NCBI GenBank assembly: GCA_029168955.1
Contig: JAPDOI010000703.1
Coordinates: forward strand, 132,001 to 196,000
Origin: Aplectana chamaeleonis
Taxonomy: Eukaryota; Nematoda; Chromadorea; Rhabditida; Cosmocercidae
Direction: 5' to 3'
Length of the DNA stretch: 64,000 bases
The translations under genes and the position numbers were made by a program. Positions 35,501-45,537 of this stretch are shown here, piece after piece. The first letter of the stretch is position 1. Every line of letters begins with the position of its first letter. A model generated the notes under the pieces. It saw only the letters and a list, made by a program, of their open reading frames with translations, ran no database searches and was not told where the DNA came from.

Positions 35501-38500
35501 AAGCACTGCCTTCAAATGTGGCTGAACATTCACCAGAAATCAGGAAAGCGGTTTTTGATGATTTATAGAACGCTACCTCAGATTTGTGGAGGGTATGTTG
35601 GGTTCCAATTGAGGTTCGCTAAAAGGTTCTACTCTAAATACTCCTCTGTGGGGGTTTTTAGCAGGCTGAACACGGATTTTAAATCAATTTTTCCATTCTC
35701 AAAGTATGAAAGTATAAAAAGTCACCAAAATACAGTTCAACTACCGTAACCTACAGTAAGCCTGAAAAAAATCGACGAATGGACCAGTGTTGTACTCAGA
35801 ACCTCGAACGACCCCCAGAAAAAAGTTCTGAGCCGTTTCCGAAAGAATTGTTTCTAAAGCCCTAGAAATCGCCTAATGTTTTACTTTCGAAGGAAGTGTT
35901 CACCATGATTTTCGTTTCCGATTTTTTCACTCAAAACGATGCGTTGGCCACCAGGTGTTACCAAAGTTACCAAGAAAGGGCGAGAAACGCACTAAATCGT
36001 CTTATTTCGGTGACACTATTCTTTGGCCTGGACTAGTTGTCCGGTTGGATGAACATGTTCATAGTGGTTGTAACCGGTGAAAAATGGGACTCATCGAAAA
36101 TGGAAGAATATTTTAGGCAAAACAGTATTAGTTGGGGTCCGAAGGAAAGAACGGAGCAATACGAAATAGAGAATTGCAAAAGACGGGTCCACAAAAGATT
36201 TCATTGTCACAACAAGCAGTTCCACTGAGAGTAAAGACGCGGGGTGAGGGTAAAGATCTTAGTGCCCTTCTGGTTCGTTTTTCTCGGTTTCTACGTCATT
36301 TCAGTTTTACTCAGGGGCCAAGCAATCTATTCAGCGATTAATCTCAAAATCGAAGATTATCGTGAGCACAGCCTTTAACTTTCCGCCAAACTGAGAAAGT
36401 GCACCCGTGACCCGCTCCGGAGATCTTTGGCAGCTACAAACTTAGATTCAAAAACATTTCTGCATGTACTATAATCGGAATGTGCTTCGCTACAGAGGAT
36501 CAGATCAACCAAAAGTGTTTCCTTAGTCAGATGTGTCGCAACGTCATCACAAGAGCACGTCACTTTGTTTTTTCTCTGCTTCCGAGATATGTATATCATA
36601 TTACTGTCCCATCGGGATTCCGACTCTTGAGTTTATCGTAAGCAGTATTTTTAATTAGAAGCGGTTGCAAGGTACAAATCTTATCCTGTGCGCTTCACTT
36701 ACTCAGACAATGGGATGGACCGACCGCGGACATGTTCCGTACCGACCGCGGACAGGGTGCGTACCGACAGCGGGATGGGCGACGTTTGGAACGCGATTCG
36801 CACGCGGTCGGCACGCAAATTAGCGCGGTCGATACGCACGGCCACGCGATCAGTACCGAATGCCACGCGGTTAGTACGCATCGCCACGCGGTCGGTACGT
36901 CTTGTCGCGCGGTCGGTACGCATCGCCTCGCGGTCGGTACGCAATGCCACGCGGTCGGTAGACATTGCTACGCGGTCGGAACAAATGTTGCTCGTAGGAT
37001 TGACCGCGGTTAGTACGCACTCAACCGCTGAAGGCTCGATTTTATCACGCAGTCAGTACGATAGTGGCACGCGGTCGGTACGAGAAGCGGTTTTTCGCCC
37101 GCGGTCGGTCCACCCCATTGTCTGAGTATGTGGAAGCCGCGACGCAGCAACCTATCACTCTTCTAGTCGATCAGTAGTGTAGTGATTACTCCACTGCCTC
37201 TAGGTGAGCCATGTACTGCACCCAGACGGCTTCCTACAAAAACTACGTGGACGAGATATTGCCGAATCAGCACTTAAAAGAAAACAATAACATCACCGAA
37301 ATGTAGGTCCGTCGCAGCTTTGAGAGCATCGTCTGAATTTTTTCTCCCTTTAGCTTCAGACGAAGCGCACTGATTTCAAACCTAGAACAAAACTGTTTTT
37401 ACTGCTTATTATAATTTTTGAAAGGCTGATAGCATAACCCCGTCTTGGGCAGGAAAATATTGAATGCGAAGGATGTGTCCTTATACTGCAACGATAGAAC
37501 TTGCAAGTCGCCGTCCTCGGTAAATAGTCGATGCTCTTCGAATTCATTCATGAATTCAATCTAAATATGCATACATGTGTATGTCACTATTCCACAAGAA
37601 GGCCCCCGCAAGAGTGGAAAATGTTGTAGCTTTTTCTCGATGGGGAGCATTGAGAGCTCTAAAAGACTACTTACCTCCCGGCCGTCGTGTTCACTAGTGT
37701 GAAAAGTCGCAAATGTGTTATCACTCTTGCGGAATTTGTGTTCCCACTCGGCGGTGAAGTAAATAGCGTTGACAACAAATGAGAATGATCCTAAAAGAAT
37801 GCTGGGATAAGGCAGGGTGACTACTTCATGTTATGACAATTCCACCACACTACTGAAGGCAAGTGTGAAGCACCTTTTTTATGTGTCCGAATGAGAATGG
37901 CGGCCCATGCTGCCGGCGTGCGTTGCAGATGGGCCTGCAGCGCACGCCGCCCGCATGGTCCGCCATTCTCACTCGGACAGATTTACATCTTTCTTCAAAA
38001 CTTTTCCTCCTCTAAAAAAATCGTGCGGCATGACAATCTAAGCAAAATTCATGTTGGATTATGTTCATGGATGAGTTCATTTCGAGAGCAGCCTCGAAAA
38101 ATGACGTTTCACTCTGAAAGTGAAAATACTCATCCACCATTGGCTGCTGACTTTTCGTAGGGTGCAGACGCGACTCCTCTTAGAGTTTTGGCCAAGAAAT
38201 AGCCAACTAGGCTCCGCAGCGGCTCCTGATGAACTATTTCTCGGTTATTAATCGGCTCTTTTTCGTCTTTTTATGATATAGCCAACATTAGCCGAGTAAT
38301 AGCTTAGACATTTCCAAAAAATAACGAGAAGTACCCAAAAATAATCGAGACGCGGCCGACACTGACAAGCGGCGCTGCCGTCGCCGGCTCACTGAGCCAA
38401 AATCTGAGGCCTCCAGAGACTGAGCGAGGTCCCAGTACTGCGGCTCGAGAAATTGGCGAGCAATGTGGTCTTCTTTCTTTGAAGCTTAGACTCCCTAGGA

Positions 38501-39780
38501 AGTTTTGCTGTTGCTTGAAGCTCAAAATGTTCTACAAACGGTACACATGAGTGTATGGAATGGAGTGGGAAATTTTGTCAAATCGGCCGAAGATTTAGGA
38601 ATGGATGTTAGAAATTTAGCACCATACGTTCAAGAAAGGGGCAGTATGAATAATATGGAATCCCTTGTCGCCAGCCTAACTATGCTCCTCCTACCGACTG
38701 CGCCATTGATGCTATAGCTGAGCTTGCTTAGCTTTTCATAGACTAGGAGAAGGTGCAAAGGTTCGTAAATTTTCCGAGCTATTACCTCCTTCAGATTGAT
38801 GGCTTACGAATGGTCACCTATACTATTTTACCATGCCGGGCAGGAAATTTCCTAATGCTATTAGATTCACTCAGTACAGACCTACGCTTCCTAAACTTCC
38901 CTTGTTATTCTAGTTTGGTCAGATGGCAAAGCTTGGGGGATAGCTCGGATCCGGATACACACGGTAATACAGTAGTTTTGTAAAAGGTTTTCGTACGCTT
39001 CCGATTTTTTAATATGACACACATCTGTCCTACAAGCATTACCAAAGGTTTTCTCTTTGCACAAAACGTTTTCGTCTGAAACACATTCGCTCGCCAGCTG
39101 CCAAGGACAGAAGAATGTTATGTGCGATTCGAGCTAAGGAGGTGAGAAAACGCACCTTTCACCATATCTGCTTCAATCATATCCTTGATTTTACCTTCAG
39201 TGACATCACTAACAAAGTTGTTGATATGCTATAATGTACCAGCATGCTGCTGAAATTTTGAAAGAGAAAAATTAAAATGACCTTGGCCGTCTCCTCGTGT
39301 TTGCCGAAATCGAGTGCCTTAACCTTTGCACCATATTTCGTCGTTACGAGTTTTCTGTAGGCATTCTCAATCCGAAACTGATCACTAAAGTTTTGCAACG
39401 CGTTCATTGTGGAAGGTGCGACTACTGAAAACTTTCCAAACCAATTACCTCACGAAAAATCCATTCGCTATTCTGCTTTTTACTCCGCCCGCTGCTTTCT
39501 GGATCCCGTGTAATAGTTTTGAGTAGTAGTGAACAATCTCGCTTTCTGATTCGCCTGCAATCGCGGATTTCGAATTTTTTCTGACGATCATTGAAAGATG
39601 ACATTCAGTTTTACCATTGGATATCAATGCATCGATCTCGCTTTTGGTCCTGCCTCTAGCACCTGCTTGAATCATAGCCAAAGCGAAGATTACAGAAACG
39701 GGAGAAACCACTAGCGATTCGTTTGCCGGGGTATACCGGAGCATGCTTAGACCAAAGTCTGTTTCCACCGTTTGAAACAT
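26159..39780 (-). CDS. Serpin B, nine exons, one-base insertion in exon 5
   Basis: Complete serpin gene model of about 363 residues after allowing for one lesion. Exons: 39780-39615, 39554-39449, 39384-39282, 39228-39156, 37791-37675, 37560-37439, 37381-37297, 26561-26400 and 26317-26159. All splice sites are GT-AG. Exon 5 is one base longer than in A and C: an extra C at 37740/37741 shifts the frame just after the EW of NAIYFTAEW. This is either a pseudogenising mutation or an assembly error. The reactive loop is intact and has a good inhibitory hinge. Intron 7 is 10.7 kb and hosts an RTE retrotransposon, a mariner fragment and several small elements. ATG follows a CTCCAG|A acceptor-like site by one base, compatible with trans-splicing at the start. 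A 15-bp hairpin lies just upstream. Confidence 0.83.
27066..28691 (+). pseudogene. RTE ORF, endonuclease and N-terminal reverse transcriptase
   Basis: The open frame starts without an ATG (TTG at 27066), so the true start is probably lost or upstream. The endonuclease shows the N-terminal TLNCRSL motif, the catalytic QETRL near residue 41, GIDANAK and the terminal DSDHRPV. A linker with basic coiled-coil-like sequence leads into the reverse transcriptase fingers (RKMKNGKAGGDDYITAEML and IVPLHKK). The frame ends at TAA 28689-28691, where DPKN should be followed by an aromatic residue and RGISLL, so this is a point nonsense mutation: homology continues in the same frame directly after it. Confidence 0.88.
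28692..29914 (+). pseudogene. RTE ORF, reverse transcriptase palm and thumb
   Basis: The region continues with RGISLLRVMYKVLERIILE and the motif EQAGFRPGRSTIDQVF. Motif A reads FLNFEAAFDS with Asn (codon 28896-28898) where the first catalytic Asp is expected. The motif VRQGAVAGP follows, then a T7 run at 29093-29099 shifts the frame. The YVDD box appears in the new frame as LEYVDDIVLFAE near 29190. The thumb and C-terminal region runs through SETWAAPKTQMERLDCTERK to about 29914, where a TTAA element interrupts it. Confidence 0.85.
29915..30391. mobile_element. TTAA-flanked element inside the RTE frame
   Basis: A 477-bp sequence starts AGACACAGGACACC and ends GGTGTACTGTGCCT. It is flanked by TTAA at 29911-29914 and 30392-30395. 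Removing it and one TTAA restores RTE homology, so TTAA is a true target-site duplication. It is closely related to the element at 25167-25632, including the segment with TATCTCTGAA and the GAGGGTGTACTGTGC end. No coding capacity is seen. Confidence 0.85.
30396..30560 (+). pseudogene. RTE ORF, last segment after a nested insertion
   Basis: After the TTAA element the reading resumes with GIERQFRRDVSFRRKWNS and continues to WTRLTTRTAHLGEDAE before a stop. The same tail, more decayed, is at about 10178-10370 in the left copy, which confirms that these pieces belong to one protein. Confidence 0.75.
31740..31850 (+). repeat. Short direct repeats with TTTAGCCGACATTT
   Basis: GGTTTAGCCGACATTTGGCC and ATTTGGCCGGGT(G/A)AGCAC-like units recur three to four times with small spacers. 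No coding function is suggested. Confidence 0.5.
32290..32850. repeat. Large foldback element, copy 2
   Basis: Arms from about 32310-32540 and 32600-32840 are inverted. They include AGTAGCGATTTGGCAATG, GTGATTTGGCGTAAAA and CCGTTAAACTTATCAAAAC with their complements. Flanking sequence at 31990-32300 recurs inverted at 42545-42830, so the full repeat unit is longer than the palindrome. Confidence 0.75.
32885..33262 (+). pseudogene. Mariner transposase N-terminal fragment
   Basis: The translated region reads RIRHFVLYHFEE, a TGA stop (32920-32922), then LIATQSFRHLNELFGKGTIN and continues with SKSGDTSSEDKPGRGRLPD, the typical mariner helix-turn-helix region. LGKVRKIAGWVPRELFDNNN follows, after which the similarity ends. 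The DD34D catalytic domain is absent. It most resembles the mariner type described from hookworms (bandit-like), by memory of motifs only. It lies in serpin B intron 7. Confidence 0.78.
33301..33675. mobile_element. MITE with TATAGCC...TTTTGAGCCGGTCGAA ends
   Basis: The left end TATAGCCTCTATCCCTCATT with TTTTGAGCCGGTCGAAGTAG is matched, complemented, by the right end at 33640-33675. It truncates the mariner fragment on its right. Solitary or shortened relatives occur near 14170-14230, 15870-15930, 57830-57960 and 63450-63555. Confidence 0.75.
34122..34669. mobile_element. TTAA-family element, variant
   Basis: AGGCATTGTTCACGATAAAA follows TTAA (34118-34121). TTGGACCGTGCCT ends at 34669 before TTAC. 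The termini differ more from each other than in other copies, so two elements may be overlapped here; another CCGTGCCT end lies at 35138. Confidence 0.6.
35304..35466. mobile_element. Foldback MITE, AGTTCCGCAATCGCG type, copy 2
   Basis: It has the same arms and loop as 23551-23706 with a few substitutions and a slightly longer loop. AGAT follows the right end in both copies. Confidence 0.8.
35891..36374. mobile_element. TTAA-family element, subtype with GTTGGCCACCAG
   Basis: AGGAAGTGTTCACCATGATTT opens and TCGTGAGCACAGCCT closes the element before TTAA (36375-36378). The body (GCGTTGGCCACCAGGTGTTACC and GTTGGATGAACATGTTC) recurs inverted at about 59640-60012. Confidence 0.65.
36702..37126. 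mobile_element. CTCAGACA-terminus MITE with 21-bp minisatellite
   Basis: CTCAGACAATGGGATGGACC opens and its complement (GGTCCACCCCATTGTCTGAG) closes the element, with TA on both sides. The interior is about fifteen copies of a 21-bp unit GCGGTCGGTACGCATCGC(C)A. Because the unit is a multiple of three, it yields an artificial TDRVAMR-type repeat ORF on both strands. It sits 3' of serpin B exon 7 in intron 7. Confidence 0.85.
37297..37791 (-). CDS. Serpin B exons 5-7 (frameshift in exon 5)
   Basis: Exon 5 (37791-37675) encodes SFSFVVNAIYFTAEW, then needs a one-base skip at 37740/37741 to continue as HKFRKSDNTFATFHTSEHDG. Without the skip the frame reaches TGA a few codons later. Exon 6 (37560-37439) encodes IEFMNEFEEHRLFTEDGD up to NIFLPKTG. 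Exon 7 (37381-37297) encodes FEISALRLKLKGEKIQTM. Both flanking introns are short and canonical. Confidence 0.8.
37883..37981. repeat. GC-rich imperfect palindrome
   Basis: TGTCCGAATGAGAATGGCGG and CCGCCATTCTCACTCGGACA form the arms. The centre alternates GCC-rich words. It lies 90 bp upstream of serpin B exon 5 within intron 4. Confidence 0.7.
39156..39780 (-). CDS. Serpin B exons 1-4
   Basis: Exon 1 starts MFQTVETDFGLSMLRY and continues with the LVVSPVSVIFALAMIQAGA core. Exon 2 encodes GESESEIVHYYSKLLHGIQ and ends in SRIANGFFV. Exon 3 encodes QFRIENAYRKLVTTKYGAKV and exon 4 HINNFVSDVTEGKIKDMIEA. Lengths 166, 106, 103 and 73 nt are those of the same exons in serpin C. The 60-nt first intron (39555-39614) has a proper GTAAAA donor and CAG acceptor, yet it is in frame and stop-free. 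Confidence 0.85.
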
Positions 39781-39813
39781 TCTGGAGTTAATATATTAGG
39801 AAACCCTCGATGA

Positions 39814-39861
39814 CTCCAGGCTCATTCTATGTAAGCGAACCTACAGAGAATGAGCCTGGAG
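39814..39861. repeat. Perfect 15-bp hairpin just upstream of serpin B
   Basis: CTCCAGGCTCATTCT (39814-39828) and its exact reverse complement (39847-39861) flank an 18-nt loop. The hairpin lies 34 bp 5' of the proposed ATG of serpin B. It could be a fold in the leader or promoter, or a tiny foldback insertion. The matching upstream regions of serpins A and C do not show it. Confidence 0.55.
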
Positions 39862-40699
39862 CTCGAATCTAACAAAAATATCAGGACGCTACTAAAAGTT
39901 GAGTGGAACCTGTACGCTGCACATTTTCGATCAAAGGGTGACTTCAGTGAAGTCCCGACTACCTTCCCAGGGCTCCTACTGCACATGCAGCCGCCCATGA
40001 AGCCCCTCAGCAACGTTTTATATAGGAAACTGATGATATCGTGTTATCAGTATACGCCATCACATCATAACAACAAACCGAATAGCTTAATTTCTGAAAA
40101 CAAACCGACCGAATTCCCGTTCACGATACGGCCCTCATGTTCGTAATCATCACCCCCCCCCCAAAGTCACCACCCTGGACAAATTTCGGGATGGGAAGAG
40201 AAAATATATTTTTTGAGGTCCACTTACCATTTTGAGCTTGTAACTTTTTATGGTCCACGATCAGACTTCAGACACTCACACTTCTCATCACTGGCAGCAG
40301 GGGCATCTTTGCAACGAACTCCATTCTACTAATCTGCTTGGCATGAGACTGTGATCTTTCTGTGCACGTGTGCACGAACTGGAAGTTTAGGGTCTTAATA
40401 ACTCTAATTCTAGCCCGTTTTTCACCGCGCGACCTTCATAGTTTTTGAGCTGTTTTTGATGTGAGCTGATTTTTGTAGTTTTTTCGATAACGTTTTTCAT
40501 CGTGACCACTGCCTTTAATATTATAAGTTGTATATAACGACTACGACTAAACAGTTGAGCATTGCCCGCATAATGACGTCAGTAATGAATTGATGTAGTA
40601 TTTTCTGGGGAGTTTGGTTAAGAGACTTCATTTTCTCTATTGCGGTTGAATTAGAGCCGAAACCAGTGAAACTGAGCCTTATTATCAAGTTTTGAAGAG

Positions 40700-41094
40700 G
40701 GATATACCGCTGTTTGGGTGGTGACGTCAGTGAAGAAAGAATCACGAAAAACGATGCGAAACATCAAAAAATCAGTTCTTCTTCCTGAAAGCCACATTTG
40801 AACGGTGTATGAGTTGCGCAGGCATTGGCCTGAAGTATACAGAGTGCGAAAATGCGCCCCAATGCTAAAACTCAGCCGCGCTCGCGCTCCAATGCTAATG
40901 TAGAAGCGGACCAAACTGATCCTGGGGAAACTCGACCGCGAGCGGAAGGGCTAGCGCGAGCGGACTTCGGAGCCGTATAGAGCTCTTCCATGCTCGTTTT
41001 CGTTTTTTTTTTCGACCCCAAAGCTCTGATGAGACCCTGAATTTTCGATTTTAAGGCCAAAAACCGAGAACGGAATTAAATGTGGACACTGCCT
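40700..41094. mobile_element. TTAA-family element, 5' end unclear
   Basis: GTGGACACTGCCT ends before TTAA (41095-41098). The body, with CGCTCGCGCTCCAATGCTAA and GCGAGCGGAAGGGCTAGCGC, is nearly the same as 50060-50417. The opposite end was not located. A further right end (GACCACTGCCT/TTAA) is at 40514. Confidence 0.65.
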
Positions 41095-42004
41095 TTAAGG
41101 CGGCTGATGCATCACAGGGATGGTAATGTCAGGTCTGTGGGATGTTAATAGGAAATCGGGGATGGAGACCGTCCTCCTATTGGATGTCTGCAGCAATAGC
41201 GTTTACGCGGAAAGGCTGTCTATGGCACCATGTAGAGGGGAGGCGGGCAGTTCTCGAGGGGCTAGTCCTGCTTCTTTGGATGTATAAGGGGAGCATTGCG
41301 TGAGATGACATCTCATCCATGTCCTGTAGACAACGCTGAGTGTCTGAGTTGTATCCGCGAGCGGCGGTCGTGCAGTGTGAGGATGACATTTAATGTTCTT
41401 CATTAACCTCTCAGTGAGGTGCGCATCCATGTGGGAGTCAGTTTCCTAAGACGTTCAAGACCCCAACTCAGCTTTGTTTTTACACTTCAAGCGGTATATG
41501 TACAGGTGAGCGTCGACGCGACCGCTTTCAGTAGCCGATCATTTCACAAAAGAACACTTAATGTGGGTAGATGACTGGCCACAGTGGTCATCAACTGTTT
41601 CGTTAGAAGGGCAATGCTTCACGGACGCGTTTACTCTAATAGGGCGCAATTGAATGATTGGGTCACAGCGCGATGGAGCTCTCACCTTTCAGAGTGATTG
41701 CCGGCTAATTATCTAACTATAAGAAGTAGAGAAATAAATAGTAACAACGAGGTGAGCGAGAGCTGGAGGTGTGACGATTGGGGACAGAAGCCAGGTTACT
41801 ACGGTGAATGTTTGTGTCCGACATGTTATGTAGACGTTGTCCTTCGTATTTGTGTTCCAGAATGTTTGTAACATCCCCTTTGAAGCGTTGGCAAAAAGCT
41901 ACAATTAATAATGTTACGAATCTGCCGTATTATCATTATCCAGCCGTCACTTCAATGTCGAAAAATAGACTGGGGTAGTCTAATATTATTTATTTATTTC
42001 TGAA

Positions 42005-42540
42005 AATTTAGCTTAATGGCAAAAGTAACGATTTGGTAATGGTGAAAAATGCTTCAAAAATATCTTGAAATATTTTGAAAAATGATTTGGCGTAAAATAG
42101 CCGAGAAGAATGAAAAAAAGCTAGGAAATGAAGTGACATAACTAAAATTGCGATTTGGTGGTCAACCACAGACGAGGGATCGCTTTTTGCAAGCTTCTCT
42201 GTTAAACTTATCAAAACGAAATCAAACACGATATGGAATGGTGTTCACCTAGCTTGACCTATGCTGATTCCCTTATTGCAGCTTTCAAAAATGGCTTAAT
42301 GTTTCCCTGGAGCGCTTGATTTCGTTTTGATAAGTTTAACAGAGAAGCTTGTAAAAACCGATCCCTCGTCTGCGATTAACCACCAAATCGCATTTTTAGT
42401 TATTTCACTTAATTTGCTAGCCTTTTTTCACTCTCCTCGGCTATTTTACGCCAAATCATTTTTCAAAATATTTCAAGATATTTTTGAAGCATTTTTCACC
42501 ATTACCAAATCGCTACTTTTGCCAGGAAGCTAAATTTTCA
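42005..42540. repeat. Large foldback element, copy 3
   Basis: Arms with TGAAAATTTAGCTT, AAAATGATTTGGCGTAAAATAG and TTAAACTTATCAAAACGAAA are inverted about 42240. The two arms encode the same artificial peptide on opposite strands. It is the most symmetric of the three copies. Confidence 0.78.
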
Positions 42541-43149
42541 GAAATTTCACATATTTTTCCCGAAGGTTCCCTTTCTGACTTCAATTTTGCTCAACGATTT
42601 CCATTTTGGAATCATGAAGCATCTAACAGATGATACTGTCGTATGAGTACAATTTTTAAAACTTATTACCCAAAACATAAAAAAAACCACTCATTCCCGC
42701 ATTGTGTGCAACATGTGAGAATTCAGTATTATTGATCATTAATATTTGATCTTGCATGGTGAGAAGAAATTCCCAAACAAAAGACTTAGACCCATCAACA
42801 ATCGAAAATCATTGCGGCATTTTGTGCAACAGGCGAAAAAATCAATATTATTGATTGGTATTCATCGATAATGACTGATGAGCGAAATTCCCCAACCAAA
42901 AAAACCAATCCCACCAGCAATCACCACTCCTCGCCGCATTTTGTGCAAAAAGCGCGAAAATCGATAATATTGATTATCGATCGATGACGTGTCATGAGTA
43001 CGAATTCGGACAAGTTCAGCACTTATCTCCGGCGACCTGTGTTGATTGGCTGCAGATTCACCCACACACCCCGGTCACCACAGCCGTAGCAGAAAATAGT
43101 AGTTTTCGTGATCCACGGCTAATTTAGTATGTAAACCCACGAAGTTGAG

Positions 43150-43515
43150 GTACCCTTCAGAGGTAGGGTATCAAGTTCAAATTGGAATAGGAGCGACCTG
43201 CATCCATTTCCAGCCTCCTGTCCCAAAATGAGCTCCCTAGCTCAATTTAAAGTGTAAAAACAAGATTGTGTGCGCCGTCTGAAAAAAAAGGAGATCAACA
43301 ACAAAAACGCGCGGTATTTCAATTCTTACTCGAAAACCAGTGAACCGTTCTGAACCATTTTTTTGTACATGTACCAGCTTTTTGCGCTCTTTTTTATGCA
43401 ATTTAGCTCTAATTTCTGCGTTCGCTCTGAACTGAGATTCCGAAATAGGGGTTGCGCACGGGGCCCATTCAAAACCAAATCTGGTGCGCGCTTCGCGCGC
43501 ACCACAATATATTTA
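43150..43515. repeat. Dispersed repeat ending in GGTGCGCGC hairpin, copy 2
   Basis: The counterpart of 15480-15865. The terminal hairpin GGTGCGCGCTTCGCGCGCACC is perfect here. Confidence 0.68.
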
Positions 43516-43984
43516 TTGTACGCTGTTGACGACGTGCTCAAAAATCACAAAGTGGTAAGTTAGAAACATGCAAACGAATACAAAAACACAATAAAAGACC
43601 CAAGTAAAAACTTGGCACAACGCTTCAACAGTCGACCACAAGACCACTGATATGATTAGAGAATAATCGAAAAGGTGGCACTAGCTAAAGTCAGGAGCTT
43701 TTAAAGGTTGTGGGGGGCAGCAAGGAAAAAAAACAAAGTGGTGCTAGAAGATTGGAACCTATCCATATTTCCTATTCCGGGAAATAAATTCATAGCAATT
43801 CGTGTCCTTTCAAAGTAACGGTGTTGAAAGCGGCCCTACCTACTCTGGCATTCGCTCGCGTGTAGCCCTACACGAACTCATTTGTTGCCCCGTTACACCT
43901 GGGCGACAAGTCATTTTTCTGGGGCGCGAAATGGAAAGTGTAGGGCTATTGTGGGCATTTGTGCCCACAAAACCACTTGTACCC

Positions 43985-44130
43985 CCACTAAATCACTAGT
44001 CGCCCCGCGAAACCACTTGTTGCCCCGAAAGAGCAGCTGCTGACCCTAAAATCACTTGTTGCCCCGCAAAATCACTTGTTGCCCCGCATGTTCACTTGTT
44101 GCCCCGCAAAACCACTTGTTGCTCAAATTC
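43985..44130 (+). repeat. 20-bp tandem repeat CACTTGTTGCCCCGCAAAAT
   Basis: Six or seven direct copies occur, the central ones exact at 20-bp spacing. A diverged inverted unit (GGGGCGCGAAATGG with ACAAGTCATTTTTCTGGGGC) lies upstream near 43905. Confidence 0.8.
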
Positions 44131-44203
44131 ATCATTTGATCGTTCGGACCCCACTGCGTTGTTTAATCACGGATTCCGTCCACCCTCTAGACACCTTGTT
44201 CTC

Positions 44204-44490
44204 CTCTAACCCTTCTTCTTCTTCTTCCTCTTCCCCCTCTTCCTCCTGTTCTTCCTCTTCCGCCTCTTCCTCCTCTTTCTCTTCCTCTTCTTCCTCTTCC
44301 TCCTCTTCTTCCTCTCTTCTTCTTCCTCTTCCTCTTCTTCCTCTTTCTCTTCTTCGTCTTCTTCCTCTTCCTCCTCTTCTTCCTCTTCTTCCTCGTCCTC
44401 CTCTTCTTCCTCTTCTTCCTCTTCCTCTTCTTCCTCTTTCTCTTCTTCGTCTTCTTCCTCTTCCTCCTCTTCCTCCTCTTCTTCCTCGCC
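44204..44490 (+). repeat. Polypyrimidine TTC/TCC tract, about 290 bp
   Basis: A nearly pure pyrimidine strand made of TCT and CCT words. The Ser/Pro-rich and Arg/Lys-rich ORFs read from it are artefacts. Mirror symmetry of this kind can form triplex DNA. Confidence 0.9.
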
Positions 44491-44769
44491 GATTGTGAGT
44501 GTGGCTTCAGGTTTATGCGGATCAGGGAATTCCTTCCTTGAGATCTGTCAGTAACAAAAAACACTTGAACTAAAATTGTGGTGCGCACTTGATTTGGAAA
44601 AGGATTGCTTCTGCGCACACCCCTCGTTACAGAATCTCGGTTTGGAAGATAGTTCCAAACTTGGCGTTTTCACAAAACGTAGAGCAGTAAAGGTTCTTAC
44701 CACTGCCCCAGTTTTAAAAAAATCTGCTTTGTGGTTCTCGAGATATTGAAAAATTTGTGAATTTTAAAA

Positions 44770-44771
<2 letters not shown>

Positions 44772-44866
<95 letters not shown>
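44772..44866 (+). repeat. (GT)n microsatellite
   Basis: An uninterrupted GT run of about 45 units. Long ORFs across it are artefacts. Confidence 0.95.
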
Positions 44867-44867
<1 letters not shown>

Positions 44868-45537
44868 TTTTGTTGTTTAGTAAACAAAAGCACAGCCAAA
44901 TCAACGATAAATCATTTTACTGAGTTTTTAACGCTTCTTTCGAGTTTATTCCCATGCCAAATCAGTAGCATAAGACATTTCACTTATTTTAGAGAGTTTT
45001 TCACAAATGTTACATTTCCAAATCATACTAATCCGTAGCAAAGCAAAACAGTTAGATAATCCAGATTTATCTCTAAATGCTCTTCATCAGACTAGAGAAA
45101 AATCACGAATAAATCGGGAATCGGATTTTTTCGAACATTCGGTGTTCCGAATGATTCGGAAATGTTCACTTTTCGAATATTCGATTTTCCAAATAATTCG
45201 GAAATTGACTTTTTTCGATTTTTCGAATGATTCGAATCGATTTGGTCGAAGTATAGTTCCCACCCCCATGAAACTTTAGGGTGTTTTCGAGAAAAAAATT
45301 TCGGATTCGGCTCAAAAGTGGCAATCGGGGGCAATGCACGGTGTTGAACACAAATCTGGAAACCGTCTGTCGAAATTCTGAGGTTTACTGTAGGTTACGG
45401 TAGGTACCGAGCCATTTGGGGGGCAAAACCTACCTTAGCATTTCGAAAATGGACAGGACATTAAATTCGTATACAGGACCCCGAATAACCCCCCCCCTCC
45501 GTATACGGATTTTGAGTCAGATATGAGACTTTGACCA

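Noticed and set aside
36702..37126. CRISPR-like regular repeats
   Set aside because: These are direct 21-bp tandem units without unique spacers, inside a eukaryotic transposable element.
41177..41430. Paired minus-strand ORFs
   Set aside because: They have no motif, overlap each other in two frames and have no neighbouring exon structure.
43494..43515. Helitron 3' end
   Set aside because: The hairpin is present but no CTRR terminus or A|T insertion site could be shown.
43985..44130. CRISPR-like 20-bp repeats
   Set aside because: The units are contiguous with no spacers, so this is a minisatellite.
44187..45038. Ser/Leu-, Arg/Lys- and Cys/Val-rich ORFs
   Set aside because: They are translations of the polypyrimidine tract and the GT microsatellite.
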